This document shows, one piece after another, positions 28,081-38,675 of a stretch of 43,097 nucleotides of DNA. A program made the position numbers and the translations under genes. Numbering within the stretch: the first letter of the stretch is position 1; the number at the start of each line of letters is the position of its first letter. Source of the DNA: Campylobacteraceae bacterium (GTDB lineage Bacteria; Campylobacterota; Campylobacteria; Campylobacterales; Campylobacteraceae); assembly GCA_031274495.1 (NCBI GenBank), contig JAISQB010000025.1, forward strand, positions 1-43,097, given 5' to 3'. The notes beneath the pieces were generated by a model that was not told the origin of the DNA, made no database searches, and saw only the letters and a program-made list of their open reading frames with translations.

Positions 28081-28998
28081 ATGAGAGCGTTTTTTATAGT
28101 AATTTTCCTTGGTATTTTAAGCTACGGGGGCGATATGAAGCTATTTTCGACGGATATCACCGAAAAACTCAACACCAAAGATGACAACGGACAATATATT
28201 AACGACTATTTTGATGTAGGATATTTGAGTTCGTTTGTATTAGAATACGGCGACCGCTTTGATGGAAAAATTATGCGAAACAGCGGCGACAATATCCATT
28301 ATAAATTCGGTAAATTTCACGCATATATCGAGCTTGACGAGCCAAATTCCACCTGGAGGAGAGATAGAAACTACTCTCCTGATTACAGCGCGGTGAGGAT
28401 TGAAGCTGAGGGCTTTTCGTACCGCATAAAATACAAAGATACCGTTTCTCCAACCAAAACCGCCTATATCCAAACGATAATCCACCTCATAAGCGACGGC
28501 AAGGCGCTCTCACACCAAGAGATAGAAGAGCTTTTTTTAAATATTCATCTAAAAGAGATAAAAAACGAGATGCGGCGAATGCGCGATATAAAATATGTCA
28601 ATAAAGAGATACTGATAGACATAACCGACAAAATCAACGCGGAATACTTTAATAAAATTGTCGCCCTTTTGCAAAAGCGCGGCGAAAAGATAATGGACGG
28701 GAGCCTGTACGGCAATATCTTCTGTCTTATGGCGGGCGGCAAGATAAAAACTTGTCTATTACGCGTTCCGATGATTGAGCAGACCCCATATCTGATTGAG
28801 GTAGACATCAGAGAGCTTAAGGGTTTTAAGCTTGTCGGTTACGATGATGGAAAGGTCTATCTAAGGGGATTTATCGGCGAGAGAAAAATGTATGAAGAGT
28901 ATCTTAAACAAGAAAAAACAATTCACGAAATTCTCAACCGCGCCGTTAACCTCTTTTTGCAAACAATCGACAAAGATATCAAATCAAATTCCAAATAA
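28081..28998 (+). CDS. Exported protein of unknown function
   Basis: The 305 aa protein has a hydrophobic N-terminus (MRAFFIVIFLGILSYGG) that looks like a cleavable signal peptide without a lipobox. The mature part is mixed alpha/beta and highly charged, with many tyrosines (~18-105) and helices (~120-195, ~270-300). Two cysteines lie at ~215-225 (FCLMAGGKIKTC). AAGGAG sits 8-9 nt upstream of the ATG. It lies 71 bp after dnaJ, beyond a hairpin, and ahead of the GLUG lipoprotein. I do not recognise a family. Confidence 0.75.
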   Translation: MRAFFIVIFLGILSYGGDMKLFSTDITEKLNTKDDNGQYINDYFDVGYLSSFVLEYGDRFDGKIMRNSGDNIHYKFGKFHAYIELDEPNSTWRRDRNYSPDYSAVRIEAEGFSYRIKYKDTVSPTKTAYIQTIIHLISDGKALSHQEIEELFLNIHLKEIKNEMRRMRDIKYVNKEILIDITDKINAEYFNKIVALLQKRGEKIMDGSLYGNIFCLMAGGKIKTCLLRVPMIEQTPYLIEVDIRELKGFKLVGYDDGKVYLRGFIGERKMYEEYLKQEKTIHEILNRAVNLFLQTIDKDIKSNSK

Positions 28999-29115
28999 AA
29001 CAGCACTTTTTCAAACCAAAACGCTTTACTCTATCGGCTCTCAAGCGGTTAAAAAACGACGGACAATAGTCAAAAAACTTTACTCCATAAAATATATTTT
29101 TATTCTATGTTGTGC

Positions 29116-29162
29116 TAAAATAACGCAGTTTATCTTTTTTATAAATATGGCAATAAAAGGAG
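29116..29162 (+). promoter_or_regulatory. Promoter and RBS of GLUG lipoprotein 1
   Basis: TAAAAT at 29116-29121 is a plausible -10. AAAGGAG at ~29156-29162 is a strong Shine-Dalgarno at ideal distance from ATG 29169. This fixes the start of the long N-terminal extension. Confidence 0.5.
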
Positions 29163-29168
29163 TTAAAT

Positions 29169-31415
29169 ATGCTTGGTTTTTCAACAAATGCTTTAAGGAC
29201 AAATCTGTCCGAATATTCAACGGCGGCAGCATCTAAAGATACGGTTAGCCCGTCAGCGGCGATTGGCTCGATATTGTGCAAGCTCTTATCCAAAATTGTT
29301 CCTCTTGTTTTCATTTCATTGCTTTTTGTCGGCTGTGGACCATATACGGTTACATTTCTTGATGATAGCGACAATGCGATAGCCACTATGAGTTCAAGCA
29401 TGAACAGTACCATAACGGTTCCTACGGCTCCAGATAAAGCGGGTTACACATTTACCGGCTGGAAAGAGGTCAACGGGACAGCAGTAATCCCCATAGGCGT
29501 AACCTCATATCTTATATCAAAAACCATATTTTTCAAGGCGCAATATATATCAGATGCCGATATGGTCCATACGGCGATATTTTTAGATGACGATAACAAC
29601 AAGATAGCGATACTAAAAGCAGCGCAAAGCTCGCATATAACTACCCCCACAGCCCCACCGACTAAAGCGCAACACACCTTCAAAGGTTGGCAAGAGGTGG
29701 GCAAAAGCGGCACTATCGCGGCAGGCGCCTCTTATACGCTGACAAAAAATGCCTTTTTTAAGGCAAAGTATGAGTTAGACACGGGGCGTTACAAAGTCTC
29801 ATTTTACGATGCCGCTCTTAAGCTTTTAAGTTCTGATATCATTACCGTCGGCAGCGGCATAAACCTCAATACAAAAGCCTCCGCTCTTGGCGTGGCAAAT
29901 TGGTACAAGGCAAAAGAGACATCCCCAACAGTCGGCACTTTCACACCTGATAGCAGTATCAACTTTTACGCCGCCGCTAATGTTATAGAGATAAGCGACC
30001 AAGCGGGATTAAGCGATATCAGAAATAATTTATCGGGTAAATATATCCTCATAAATGATATAGTTTTAGAGAGCAGCGGCGCGGGATTTGACGCGAATGG
30101 TTGGCGACCTATCGGTCATCACGCTGCCCATATCTATGATAACCCATCCACCCCTTTTGAAGGTATTTTCAATGGCAACGGATACGCTATTAGTAATTTG
30201 CAGATAGATAGACCATCTACCAATTATATCGGCATTTTTGGATACGCTAAGGGCGCTGCCATAACAAATTTGGGTATTCTAAGCAGTGAGATAAAGGGGA
30301 ATCAGCATGTCGGCAGTATCGCGGGAATGTTCGAGAGTTCAACGATAGCCAATAGCTACTCTGCGGGAAGCGTTAACGCAGATGGAATGAATGTAGGTGG
30401 TATTGTGGGATATACCGATAAATCAACGATAACCGACATTTACTTCATAGGAGGCGTTAAAGGATTTAGCGGCATCGGCGGTGTCACGGGATATGCCGGC
30501 AGTTCAGCAATAACCAATAGCTACTCCACAGGAAGCATTAGCGGGACTTTCAATATCGGCGGCATCATCGGAGATATCAGTGGTTCAACGGTAACCAATA
30601 GCTACTCCCAAGCAAGCGTTAGCGGGGATGACAATATCGGCGGTATCGCGGGGTGGATTTATGTCGGCAATATAGCCGGCAGTTACTCTGCGGGGAGTGT
30701 TAGCGGAGTTGACAGAGTCGGCGGTATCGCGGGAGACGCCGCTAATATCAATATAACCAACAGCTACTCTACGGGAAATATTATCGGAACCAATTATATC
30801 GGCGGTATCGCTGGAGAGAGCAGTAACTCAAAGATAGACAACAGTTACTCCGAGGCAAGCGTCAGTGGAGTTGACAGTATCGGCGGTATCGCTGGACTTG
30901 TTCATAGCTCGACGATAAGCAACAGCTACTTTACGGGAAGCACTAACGGAGATAAACATATCGGTGGTATCGCGGGATATATTAACCTCCACGCAGTGAT
31001 AACCAATAACTATGCTACCGGAAATGTCAAAGGAAGCAGCGATGTCGGCGGTATAGTTGGAGCTATCGGGGAGTCGTATGAAGAAAGTCTGATTCCTAAA
31101 ATTGACTCCACCATAACCAATAACGCCGCCATCAATCAAGCAGTTCAAGGCACATTCAATGTCAATCGCGTACTTGGGTATCTGCTTTCGGATAACGGAG
31201 AGGTTAAAAACAATTTTGCAAGAGCCATAGGGGGAAGATTCAGCGATCCCAATAAAGTTGTGAACGCAGGCATAGGAAAAGCGGACAGCGATTTTAAAAC
31301 GCAATCAACCTATTCAAATAATCTCGGCTGGAAATTCGGCAACAACGACGCCAACCCTTGGAAGATAAACGCAAGCAAAAACAACGGCTACCCATATCTA
31401 TACTGGCAAGAATAA
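29169..31415 (+). CDS. Repeat-rich surface lipoprotein with InlB-type and GLUG repeats (paralogue 1)
   Basis: The 748 aa protein has residues 1-~40 as a polar extension (TNAL, SKDT), then a hydrophobic segment ending in the lipobox-like LLFVGC (Cys56). Next are two InlB_B/Listeria-Bacteroides-type repeats (~57-120 and ~125-198; AGYTFTGWKEV and QHTFKGWQEV), a third related unit (~200-265), and a unique domain. About ten GLUG repeats of ~27 residues follow (~375-640), of the form GGIAGxxxxSxITNSYSTGSVSG. The C-terminus is NNGYPYLYWQE. Such repeats occur in surface adhesin-like proteins; ligand unknown. It is convergent with paralogue 2 at 31747-33489. Confidence 0.8.
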   Translation: MLGFSTNALRTNLSEYSTAAASKDTVSPSAAIGSILCKLLSKIVPLVFISLLFVGCGPYTVTFLDDSDNAIATMSSSMNSTITVPTAPDKAGYTFTGWKEVNGTAVIPIGVTSYLISKTIFFKAQYISDADMVHTAIFLDDDNNKIAILKAAQSSHITTPTAPPTKAQHTFKGWQEVGKSGTIAAGASYTLTKNAFFKAKYELDTGRYKVSFYDAALKLLSSDIITVGSGINLNTKASALGVANWYKAKETSPTVGTFTPDSSINFYAAANVIEISDQAGLSDIRNNLSGKYILINDIVLESSGAGFDANGWRPIGHHAAHIYDNPSTPFEGIFNGNGYAISNLQIDRPSTNYIGIFGYAKGAAITNLGILSSEIKGNQHVGSIAGMFESSTIANSYSAGSVNADGMNVGGIVGYTDKSTITDIYFIGGVKGFSGIGGVTGYAGSSAITNSYSTGSISGTFNIGGIIGDISGSTVTNSYSQASVSGDDNIGGIAGWIYVGNIAGSYSAGSVSGVDRVGGIAGDAANINITNSYSTGNIIGTNYIGGIAGESSNSKIDNSYSEASVSGVDSIGGIAGLVHSSTISNSYFTGSTNGDKHIGGIAGYINLHAVITNNYATGNVKGSSDVGGIVGAIGESYEESLIPKIDSTITNNAAINQAVQGTFNVNRVLGYLLSDNGEVKNNFARAIGGRFSDPNKVVNAGIGKADSDFKTQSTYSNNLGWKFGNNDANPWKINASKNNGYPYLYWQE

Positions 31416-31450
31416 AAGATTAAAGCGCCGCATTTAACCGGCAAAGTATA

Positions 31451-31478
31451 AGGCGGATTCAACAAATCAAATCCGCCT
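31451..31478 (+). terminator. Hairpin after GLUG lipoprotein 1
   Basis: AGGCGGATT at 31451-31459 pairs perfectly with AATCCGCCT at 31470-31478 around a 10-nt loop, 35 bp after the stop. There is no T run. Confidence 0.5.
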
Positions 31479-31531
31479 CCAACGGCTTCCCCGCCTTCCC
31501 ACCCTTGAAAACTTTTGCTTCTCCTTCTGTT

Positions 31532-31551
31532 ATTCCCGTGAAGGCGGGAAT
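31532..31551. repeat. Small palindromic element (REP-like)
   Basis: ATTCCCG-TGAAGG-CGGGAAT is a perfect 7-bp inverted repeat. It matches the common type of short dispersed palindrome with 'attcccg...cgggaat' arms found between genes in many bacteria. Only one good copy is seen in the window. Confidence 0.5.
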
Positions 31552-31688
31552 CCGAATTAAAAAAACATAACAAGTCAAAGAAAATATTGGATTTGAAATT
31601 ATCTGTAAATTAAATATGGTTTTTAGTAAAAAAGACGCTTCGCTTATTTTTAAGGGAATGGCGGAGAAAATTGGCTCTTTTAAAATAG

Positions 31689-31725
31689 TCATAGGGCGAG
31701 ATTAAATATTTTATCCGCCCTATGA
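31689..31725 (-). terminator. Terminator hairpin after GLUG lipoprotein 2
   Basis: TCATAGGGCG at 31689-31698 pairs perfectly with CGCCCTATGA at 31716-31725. The AT-rich interior can extend the stem. On the minus strand it lies 22 bp after the paralogue 2 stop and is followed by CTATTTT. The whole 331-bp gap (31416-31746) contains only this, the paralogue 1 hairpin and the small palindrome. Confidence 0.6.
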
Positions 31726-31746
31726 TACAAAAAACGCGTTTAAGTC

Positions 31747-33489
31747 TTACAACGCTTGCCAATATAGATATGGGTAGCCGTTGTTTTTGCTTGAGTCTAT
31801 CTTCCATATGCCTGTAGTAGCATTGAAATACCAACCAAGATTCACATATACCCCTTCCAGCTTAAATTGATTGTCCGGTGTTCCCAGTCCGGCATACGCA
31901 TCATCATCACTGGGGCTTGCCAAGTTACTTCTTGCAAGGTTATTCAATATTGTATTGCTGTAGATATCCTTAATATATCCGACAACACGATTAACATTTT
32001 CGGAACCTGAGATGGAAGGATTAATAGCAACATTATTGGTTATTGAGCTACCATAAGCAAATCCGGTGATGCCACCTACATTTTTTGCCGTCGGACCACC
32101 AATGATTCCCGTAGAGTAGCTATTGACTATTGAGGTACCACTATTACTATACCCCACGATACCGCCTATATGTTCATCCGTTCCGCTAACGCTTCCCGTA
32201 GCGTAACTGTTCGCTATTGAGCCGCCATCGCTCGTACCCACGATACCACCGGCAATGCGATTTGTGTTAACATTTCCGGTGGAATAGCTAATGGCTATTG
32301 AACCTCTGCTATTCTCTCCGGCGATACCACCAACAGCACCTACTCCGTTGACATTTCCTGTAGCGTAGCTGCTGACTATACTACCGTAGTTCCAAACTGC
32401 TCCGGCGATACCACCAATATATTCACCCGTTCCGCTAACGCTTCCCGTAGTGTAACTGTTGATTATGTCGCTATGATACGATATTCCGGCGATACCACCA
32501 ACATAAAAATATCCATCAACATTTCCTTTAGTATAACTATTGGTTATTGAGCCATCGGTAATATATCCGACGATACCGCCGACATGTTTATCTCCTCTAA
32601 TACCGTAGGTATCTATCACGACTCCCAGATTTTTAACCTCACCGCCTTTTATAGTGCCAAATAGCCCAATATAATCAGTAGATGGACTATTAATCCAAAG
32701 TCCCGATATAGTGTGTCCATTGCCATTGAAAACGCCTGTGAAAGGATTGTTCTGATTATAGCCGATAGGAAACCAACCCTCCACGTCAAATCCGACGCCG
32801 GCACCCAATGCTATATCGCTTTGCAATATATATCTGCCCGCCAAAGACGCTGCATTTCTGTTGATGGCAGCCAATTCTGTTTGAGTTTTTACCTCCGTAA
32901 CACCTGCACTTGCATAAAGAGTAATATCCTCGGTGGGCGTAAAAGCTCCGCTTATTGAGGCTGATTGTCCCACCTTGTACCAGTTTGATATGCCGTACTT
33001 GTTGCTAAGGTCTATGCTATTGCCTTTTGAAACACCCTCAACTCCTAAAAACTCAAGATTGGCGTCGTAAAACGAAACCGCATAATCCCCCTCCAGCCTA
33101 TACTGCGCTTGAAAAAAGGTTATGGATTTTGTCGGTCTGTAAGATGTTGCATTTGCCGCTATTGTTGCAGTTCCGTTGACCTCTTTCCATTCCGTAAAAA
33201 TATAGCCTGCTCTAACGGGAGCAGCAGGAACGGTTACAGATGAAAAAACTGTTCCTGCCTCCGCTTGTGATATCAGCCTATTGTCGTAATCAATAAATGC
33301 AACCGTATTCCCGCAACCTGCAAGTAGTACGGCGACAAAGAAAAGGGGGATTATCCTACTGAAAGAAAAAAACTTTCTTTTGAGATAAGCCGATATTGAG
33401 CCTGTCGTATCTTTAGATGTCGACGAAGCCAACGCCGCTTGATGTTTGGACGGATTTACCGTCAACGCATTTGTTAAAAAACCAAACAT
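31747..33489 (-). CDS. Repeat-rich surface lipoprotein with InlB-type and GLUG repeats (paralogue 2)
   Basis: The 580 aa paralogue of the lipoprotein at 29169-31415 shares the N-terminal extension (MFGFLTNALTVN...SKDT), a hydrophobic segment ending LLAGC (Cys59), one InlB-type repeat (AGYIFTEWKEVNGTA), a second related unit (FYDANLEFLG), and about seven GLUG repeats (~300-490; GGIAGAVWNYGSIVSSYATGNVNG and similar). The C-terminus NNGYPYLYWQAL is almost the same. GGAGG lies 6-7 nt upstream of the ATG, which supports the start. It has one InlB module and about three GLUG units fewer than paralogue 1. It follows nifK on the same strand, but a 252-bp gap with a hairpin separates them, so it is probably a separate unit. 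Confidence 0.8.
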   Translation of the reverse strand: MFGFLTNALTVNPSKHQAALASSTSKDTTGSISAYLKRKFFSFSRIIPLFFVAVLLAGCGNTVAFIDYDNRLISQAEAGTVFSSVTVPAAPVRAGYIFTEWKEVNGTATIAANATSYRPTKSITFFQAQYRLEGDYAVSFYDANLEFLGVEGVSKGNSIDLSNKYGISNWYKVGQSASISGAFTPTEDITLYASAGVTEVKTQTELAAINRNAASLAGRYILQSDIALGAGVGFDVEGWFPIGYNQNNPFTGVFNGNGHTISGLWINSPSTDYIGLFGTIKGGEVKNLGVVIDTYGIRGDKHVGGIVGYITDGSITNSYTKGNVDGYFYVGGIAGISYHSDIINSYTTGSVSGTGEYIGGIAGAVWNYGSIVSSYATGNVNGVGAVGGIAGENSRGSIAISYSTGNVNTNRIAGGIVGTSDGGSIANSYATGSVSGTDEHIGGIVGYSNSGTSIVNSYSTGIIGGPTAKNVGGITGFAYGSSITNNVAINPSISGSENVNRVVGYIKDIYSNTILNNLARSNLASPSDDDAYAGLGTPDNQFKLEGVYVNLGWYFNATTGIWKIDSSKNNGYPYLYWQAL

Positions 33490-33540
33490 ATTTAGCCTCC
33501 ATATATTGGTTGAATATTTATCAAAAAGATAAATTTAGTC

Positions 33541-33546
33541 ATTTTA
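33541..33546 (-). promoter_or_regulatory. Candidate -10 for GLUG lipoprotein 2
   Basis: On the minus strand ATGATAAAATGAC contains TAAAAT, about 50 bp upstream of the start codon. Nothing clear is seen at -35. Confidence 0.3.
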
Positions 33547-33693
33547 TCATAAATGAGGTAAAAAAATATTGCATTTAGTAACTATTTTGATTATTTTCTG
33601 TAGTTATTTGATAATTTTGTAAGATATATAGGGTATTTTTTGTATTTTTACTTTACAAGAGTTGAACGCCAAGATTTACCAAATAACGAAAGC

Positions 33694-33717
33694 TTATCAA
33701 GCCCGCACGCTTGATAA
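33694..33717 (-). terminator. Hairpin downstream of nifK
   Basis: TTATCAAGC at 33694-33702 pairs perfectly with GCTTGATAA at 33709-33717 around a 6-nt loop, about 25 bp after the nifK stop. It marks the likely end of the nifH-D-K transcript. Confidence 0.5.
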
Positions 33718-33741
33718 AACTTCCGTCAAAAAGTATAAAAC

Positions 33742-35289
33742 CTACCTCACGCAGTCAAAAAAGTAGTCCGTTCTGGCTATATCTTTTGTCTGTTCGTCAA
33801 GCTCGTCAAGTACGGCGTTGACTATCCAAGTGAGCAGATTTAACGCACCCTCGTATCCGCTGATGGAGTATCTGTGCAGATGGTGGCGGTCGAAGATGGG
33901 AAATCCTATGCGTATGAGCGGTATCTTCGTATCGCGGTAGAGCTCTTTGCCGTAGACATTGCCTATCATAAAATCCACAGGCTCCGTGAACAAAAGGCTT
34001 CTCAAATGCCATAAATCCTTGCTCGACCAGATATTGCACTCATCTTTAAAAGCGCTCTTTTCAAGCAGCGCCTTCATCTCTTTTTCCCAATTTTTTCTTG
34101 GCGAATTGTGACATAAAATATGCGTCGGTATCGCCCCCATCTCTATCAAAAACGACACAACCCCCAGCAAAAAGTCAGGGTCGCCCCAGATGGCAAATTT
34201 CTTCCCGTGCATATATGGATAACTATCCTGCATAGCATCCACAAGCCGTCCGCGCTCAAGAGTCAGGGAGTCGGGCACGCTCTTACCCGTAAGTTCGCTT
34301 AGCTTCATCACAAAGTTATCCGTACCGCCAAGACCTATTGGGTTTAGCGTGATATACTCCTGCCCCCAGTCGTTTTTCACAGTCTTGCCCGTAGATACGG
34401 TGGAGTATTTTTGCAACGATATAGTCGCTTTCGCAGCGTGCGCCGTTTTGGCGATGGCAAGCGGTGTACCGCCCGCATATAGCTTGTATTCGCCCGCAGG
34501 CGTATTCCACTGCTCTTCGTGGTCGCCTATCATATATATCTTATCGCCAAAAAGGGCGGCTATGCGTTTTATCTCTCGTAAACTGCCAAGATATGTCTCA
34601 AATCCCGGGATGATATTGATACGCTCCTCATCGATAGCTCCCCTTTTATCTTCGGGATTTAACTCTTGGAGTATCGCGTTCATCATATTGTCGTAGCCTG
34701 TTATGTGGCTTCCTTGGAATGACGGCGTATGGGCGGCGGGGATGAGGACATTATCCAGCGACCCTTCCGCCTCTTTGCGCGCACCTATGACAAACGCGTT
34801 CAAATCGTCCCCGATGACCTCCGCCATACAAGTGGTAGAGACCGCTATCATCTCAGGCTTATACAGAGCTTCGCAGTTTTTAAGACCCTCTTTCATATTG
34901 GCAAGTCCGCCGAACACCGCCGCGCTCTCACTCATACTATCGCTCACGCAAGGGGTCGGCTCCTTAAAATGCCTTGTAAAATAGCTCCTAAAGTAAGCCA
35001 CACATCCGTGACTTCCGTGCACATAAGGCATAGTCTTTTCAAACCCCAAAGCCGCCATCACAGCTCCCAACGGCTGGCACGCTTTGGCGGGATTGACCGT
35101 GATATTTTCGCGGGCTAAATTTTTCTCTCTATACTCCCAGCTCTTAGTCCACTCGGCGATTTCGTTCACCTTTTCAGGATTTACCGCGCCCGCACTTCCC
35201 TCAAACTGCTTTTTATTTTTCAAGACCTCTTGGTATTCGGGCTTTAAAAAGAGCTTTTGCCCGTCGACTATCTTTGTTACATCTTGCAT
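33742..35289 (-). CDS. nifK: Nitrogenase molybdenum-iron protein beta chain
   Basis: The 515 aa beta subunit of the MoFe protein (dinitrogenase), with NifD, forms the alpha2beta2 enzyme that reduces N2. P-cluster ligands are visible: Cys71 (NPAKACQPLGA), Cys96 (GSHGCVAYFR) and Cys154 (STTCMAEVIGDD), plus Ser194 in FQGSHITGYDNM. Length is typical of Mo-NifK and too long for VnfK/AnfK. A strong GAGGAGG within the nifD tail serves as RBS. The start is 2 bp after the nifD stop, so the pair is translationally coupled. Confidence 0.97.
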   Translation of the reverse strand: MQDVTKIVDGQKLFLKPEYQEVLKNKKQFEGSAGAVNPEKVNEIAEWTKSWEYREKNLARENITVNPAKACQPLGAVMAALGFEKTMPYVHGSHGCVAYFRSYFTRHFKEPTPCVSDSMSESAAVFGGLANMKEGLKNCEALYKPEMIAVSTTCMAEVIGDDLNAFVIGARKEAEGSLDNVLIPAAHTPSFQGSHITGYDNMMNAILQELNPEDKRGAIDEERINIIPGFETYLGSLREIKRIAALFGDKIYMIGDHEEQWNTPAGEYKLYAGGTPLAIAKTAHAAKATISLQKYSTVSTGKTVKNDWGQEYITLNPIGLGGTDNFVMKLSELTGKSVPDSLTLERGRLVDAMQDSYPYMHGKKFAIWGDPDFLLGVVSFLIEMGAIPTHILCHNSPRKNWEKEMKALLEKSAFKDECNIWSSKDLWHLRSLLFTEPVDFMIGNVYGKELYRDTKIPLIRIGFPIFDRHHLHRYSISGYEGALNLLTWIVNAVLDELDEQTKDIARTDYFFDCVR

Positions 35290-35290
35290 A

Positions 35291-36757
35291 TCACGCCTCC
35301 TCTTCTTTTTTCTCCCACGGAGCTTTTGTATGTCCCCAGACGGGCGAATTTAGCGCCAAATCCATATCCCTCGCAAAAACGGCAAACGCGTCATACCCGT
35401 GATAAGGACCGCTGTAATCCCACGAGTGCATCTGCCTAAAAGGTAACCCCATCTTTTGGAAGACATATTTCTCTTTGACGCCGCTTGCTACGAGGTCGGG
35501 TTTTAATCTCTTGACAAACTGCTCCAACTCATACTCATTCGTATCGTCATATATCAAAGTAGCGTTGGATAGCTCCTCTTTTGTCCTTTTGTAGTCGTCG
35601 CCGTGACCAAATTCATACCCCGTGCCGATTACCTGCATGCCTAAGTCTTCATACGCGCCGATAACGTGTCTTGGGCGAAGTCCGCCGACATATAGCATCA
35701 CCTTTTTGCCCTCTAATTTTGGTCTGTATTTGGCGATGACCTCATCTGTCATTTTTGTATATTTGGCTATGACCTCTTCGGCTTTTTGCTGTATGCTCTC
35801 GTCAAACACAGCAGCTATCTTTCTAAGGCTCTCCGTCGTCTTCGTGGGTCCGAAAAAGTTATACTCCATCCACGGCGTGCCAAACTCTTGCTCCATATGT
35901 CGCACGATGTAGTTCATACTTCTGTAACAGTGCAAAAGATTTATCTTAGCCTTGGGGCAGATAGCCAATTCCTTATATGTAGCGTCCCCGCTCCACTGCG
36001 CTATGACACGAAGCCCCATCTCTTCGAGTAAAAGCCTTGAAGCCCACGCGTCGCCGCCGATATTATAATCTCCTATTATTGCAACATCATATGGAGTCGA
36101 TTCAAAATCCTTCTTATAGGAGTTATCCGACAACACCTCATCCCGCAGCATATCGTTTGCTATATGGTGACCCAAACTTTGAGAGACCCCTCTAAATCCC
36201 TCGCACGAGACCGCTATGACAGGCTTGCCGCTCTCTTTTTTGTAGATTCTGGCGACCGCGTGTATATCGTCTCCGATAAGTCCTATGGGGCATTCGCTCT
36301 GTACGGATATACCGTTGTTGAGTGGAAAAAGTTCATCTATCTCCAAAAGCGCGGCTTTGAGCTTTTTATCACCGCCGAAGACGATATCTTTCTCATTATA
36401 ATCGGTCGTAAAATTCACCGTCACAAATGTATCCACCCCCGTCGTACCCACATAGTAATTCCTACGCCCCGCACGGCTATACTGCCCGCAGCCCACAGGT
36501 CCGTGCGAGATATGCACCATATCCTTAACAGGTCCCCAGACAACGCCCTTACTTCCGGCATACGCGCAACCGCGCTGGCTCATAACGCCCGGCACCGTCT
36601 GCTTATTACTCTTGACGCTGTCGCACGCACCCTTAACGCCTTCGGGCAAATCAACGCCAAGATGTTTCGCCCTATCCTTTTGCGCCTTGTCGGGATACGC
36701 TTTGAGCACCTCTTCTATCGCGCTCTTTTGCAGCTCTTCTAACACTTCTGCTGTCAT
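35291..36757 (-). CDS. nifD: Nitrogenase molybdenum-iron protein alpha chain
   Basis: The 488 aa alpha subunit of dinitrogenase holds the FeMo-cofactor. P-cluster cysteines are Cys64 ([11 protein letters not shown]), Cys90 (GPVGCGQYS) and Cys156 ([11 protein letters not shown]). FeMo-co ligands are Cys277 ([10 protein letters not shown]) and His444 ([14 protein letters not shown]). The catalytic Gln193 and His197 are in [12 protein letters not shown]. All ligands of a functional Mo-nitrogenase are therefore intact. AAGGA precedes the ATG. A 63-bp gap separates it from the unknown 120-residue gene upstream. Confidence 0.98.
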   Translation of the reverse strand: MTAEVLEELQKSAIEEVLKAYPDKAQKDRAKHLGVDLPEGVKGACDSVKSNKQTVPGVMSQRGCAYAGSKGVVWGPVKDMVHISHGPVGCGQYSRAGRRNYYVGTTGVDTFVTVNFTTDYNEKDIVFGGDKKLKAALLEIDELFPLNNGISVQSECPIGLIGDDIHAVARIYKKESGKPVIAVSCEGFRGVSQSLGHHIANDMLRDEVLSDNSYKKDFESTPYDVAIIGDYNIGGDAWASRLLLEEMGLRVIAQWSGDATYKELAICPKAKINLLHCYRSMNYIVRHMEQEFGTPWMEYNFFGPTKTTESLRKIAAVFDESIQQKAEEVIAKYTKMTDEVIAKYRPKLEGKKVMLYVGGLRPRHVIGAYEDLGMQVIGTGYEFGHGDDYKRTKEELSNATLIYDDTNEYELEQFVKRLKPDLVASGVKEKYVFQKMGLPFRQMHSWDYSGPYHGYDAFAVFARDMDLALNSPVWGHTKAPWEKKEEEA

Positions 36758-36820
36758 TTTATAGTCCTTTTTTTGCCTTTCGTAAAATCCGGAAAGGCTT
36801 ATTTTTACTCATCCGCGCGT

Positions 36821-37183
36821 TTACGACACTTTAATCCTGTATAGATTCATATCGTCAAGTTTCCTGCAAATCTCCGCCGTCTTCGCGCCGTCAACGGCTT
36901 TGCTTACCTCGCTTATCTGGTATTTGTTCGTGTAAAATACCATCTTATACTCGCCCTCGATATCAGACTTCGTATAATAATCCACAAAAGCGGTGAACAA
37001 AAAAGTCCCCTTATCATCCGCGCTAAACCGCTCTATCTCCTTGCCCTCTCTCGTCTCGCTCACAAACTCTATCTTGCTGTAAGTGGATATATCGCCCGCA
37101 CCTGCGGTAACTTTCTCTACGACCTTATCAAATCCTATCTTATTTCCCTCGCTCGCGGGGAAGTGGTATCCGCAAATAAACAT
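36821..37183 (-). CDS. Unknown protein encoded between nifH and nifD
   Basis: The 120 aa soluble protein starts MFICGYHFPASEGNK and has no signal peptide or membrane segment. It is mixed alpha/beta, with strands near 42-90 (IEFVSE, GTFLFTAFVDYYT, YKMVFYTNKYQ) and a C-terminal helix ending LDDMNLYRIKVS. Two cysteines (4 and ~106) are isolated, so no cluster site is evident. GAAAGGAG sits 7 nt upstream of the ATG. It lies 14 bp after nifH on the same strand and must be co-transcribed. It lacks the PII signature, so it is not NifI, which occupies this slot in methanogens. No family is recognised. Confidence 0.85.
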   Translation of the reverse strand: MFICGYHFPASEGNKIGFDKVVEKVTAGAGDISTYSKIEFVSETREGKEIERFSADDKGTFLFTAFVDYYTKSDIEGEYKMVFYTNKYQISEVSKAVDGAKTAEICRKLDDMNLYRIKVS

Positions 37184-37197
37184 TTTTTTCTCCTTTC

Positions 37198-38675
<1,478 letters not shown>

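Noticed and set aside
31416-31746. Insertion-sequence remnant between the GLUG genes
   Set aside because: There is no transposase frame or paired terminal repeats, only two terminator-like hairpins and one short palindrome.
34349-35118. Plus-strand open frames of 93-129 codons opposite nifK
   Set aside because: They are shadows of a strongly conserved gene, with no RBS and no family resemblance.
36164-36742. 192-codon open frame on the plus strand
   Set aside because: It lies wholly antisense to nifD, whose ligand motifs are intact. It has no RBS and an implausible composition.
36821-37183. PII-like NifI between nifH and nifD
   Set aside because: The protein lacks the T-loop and conserved signatures of the PII family.
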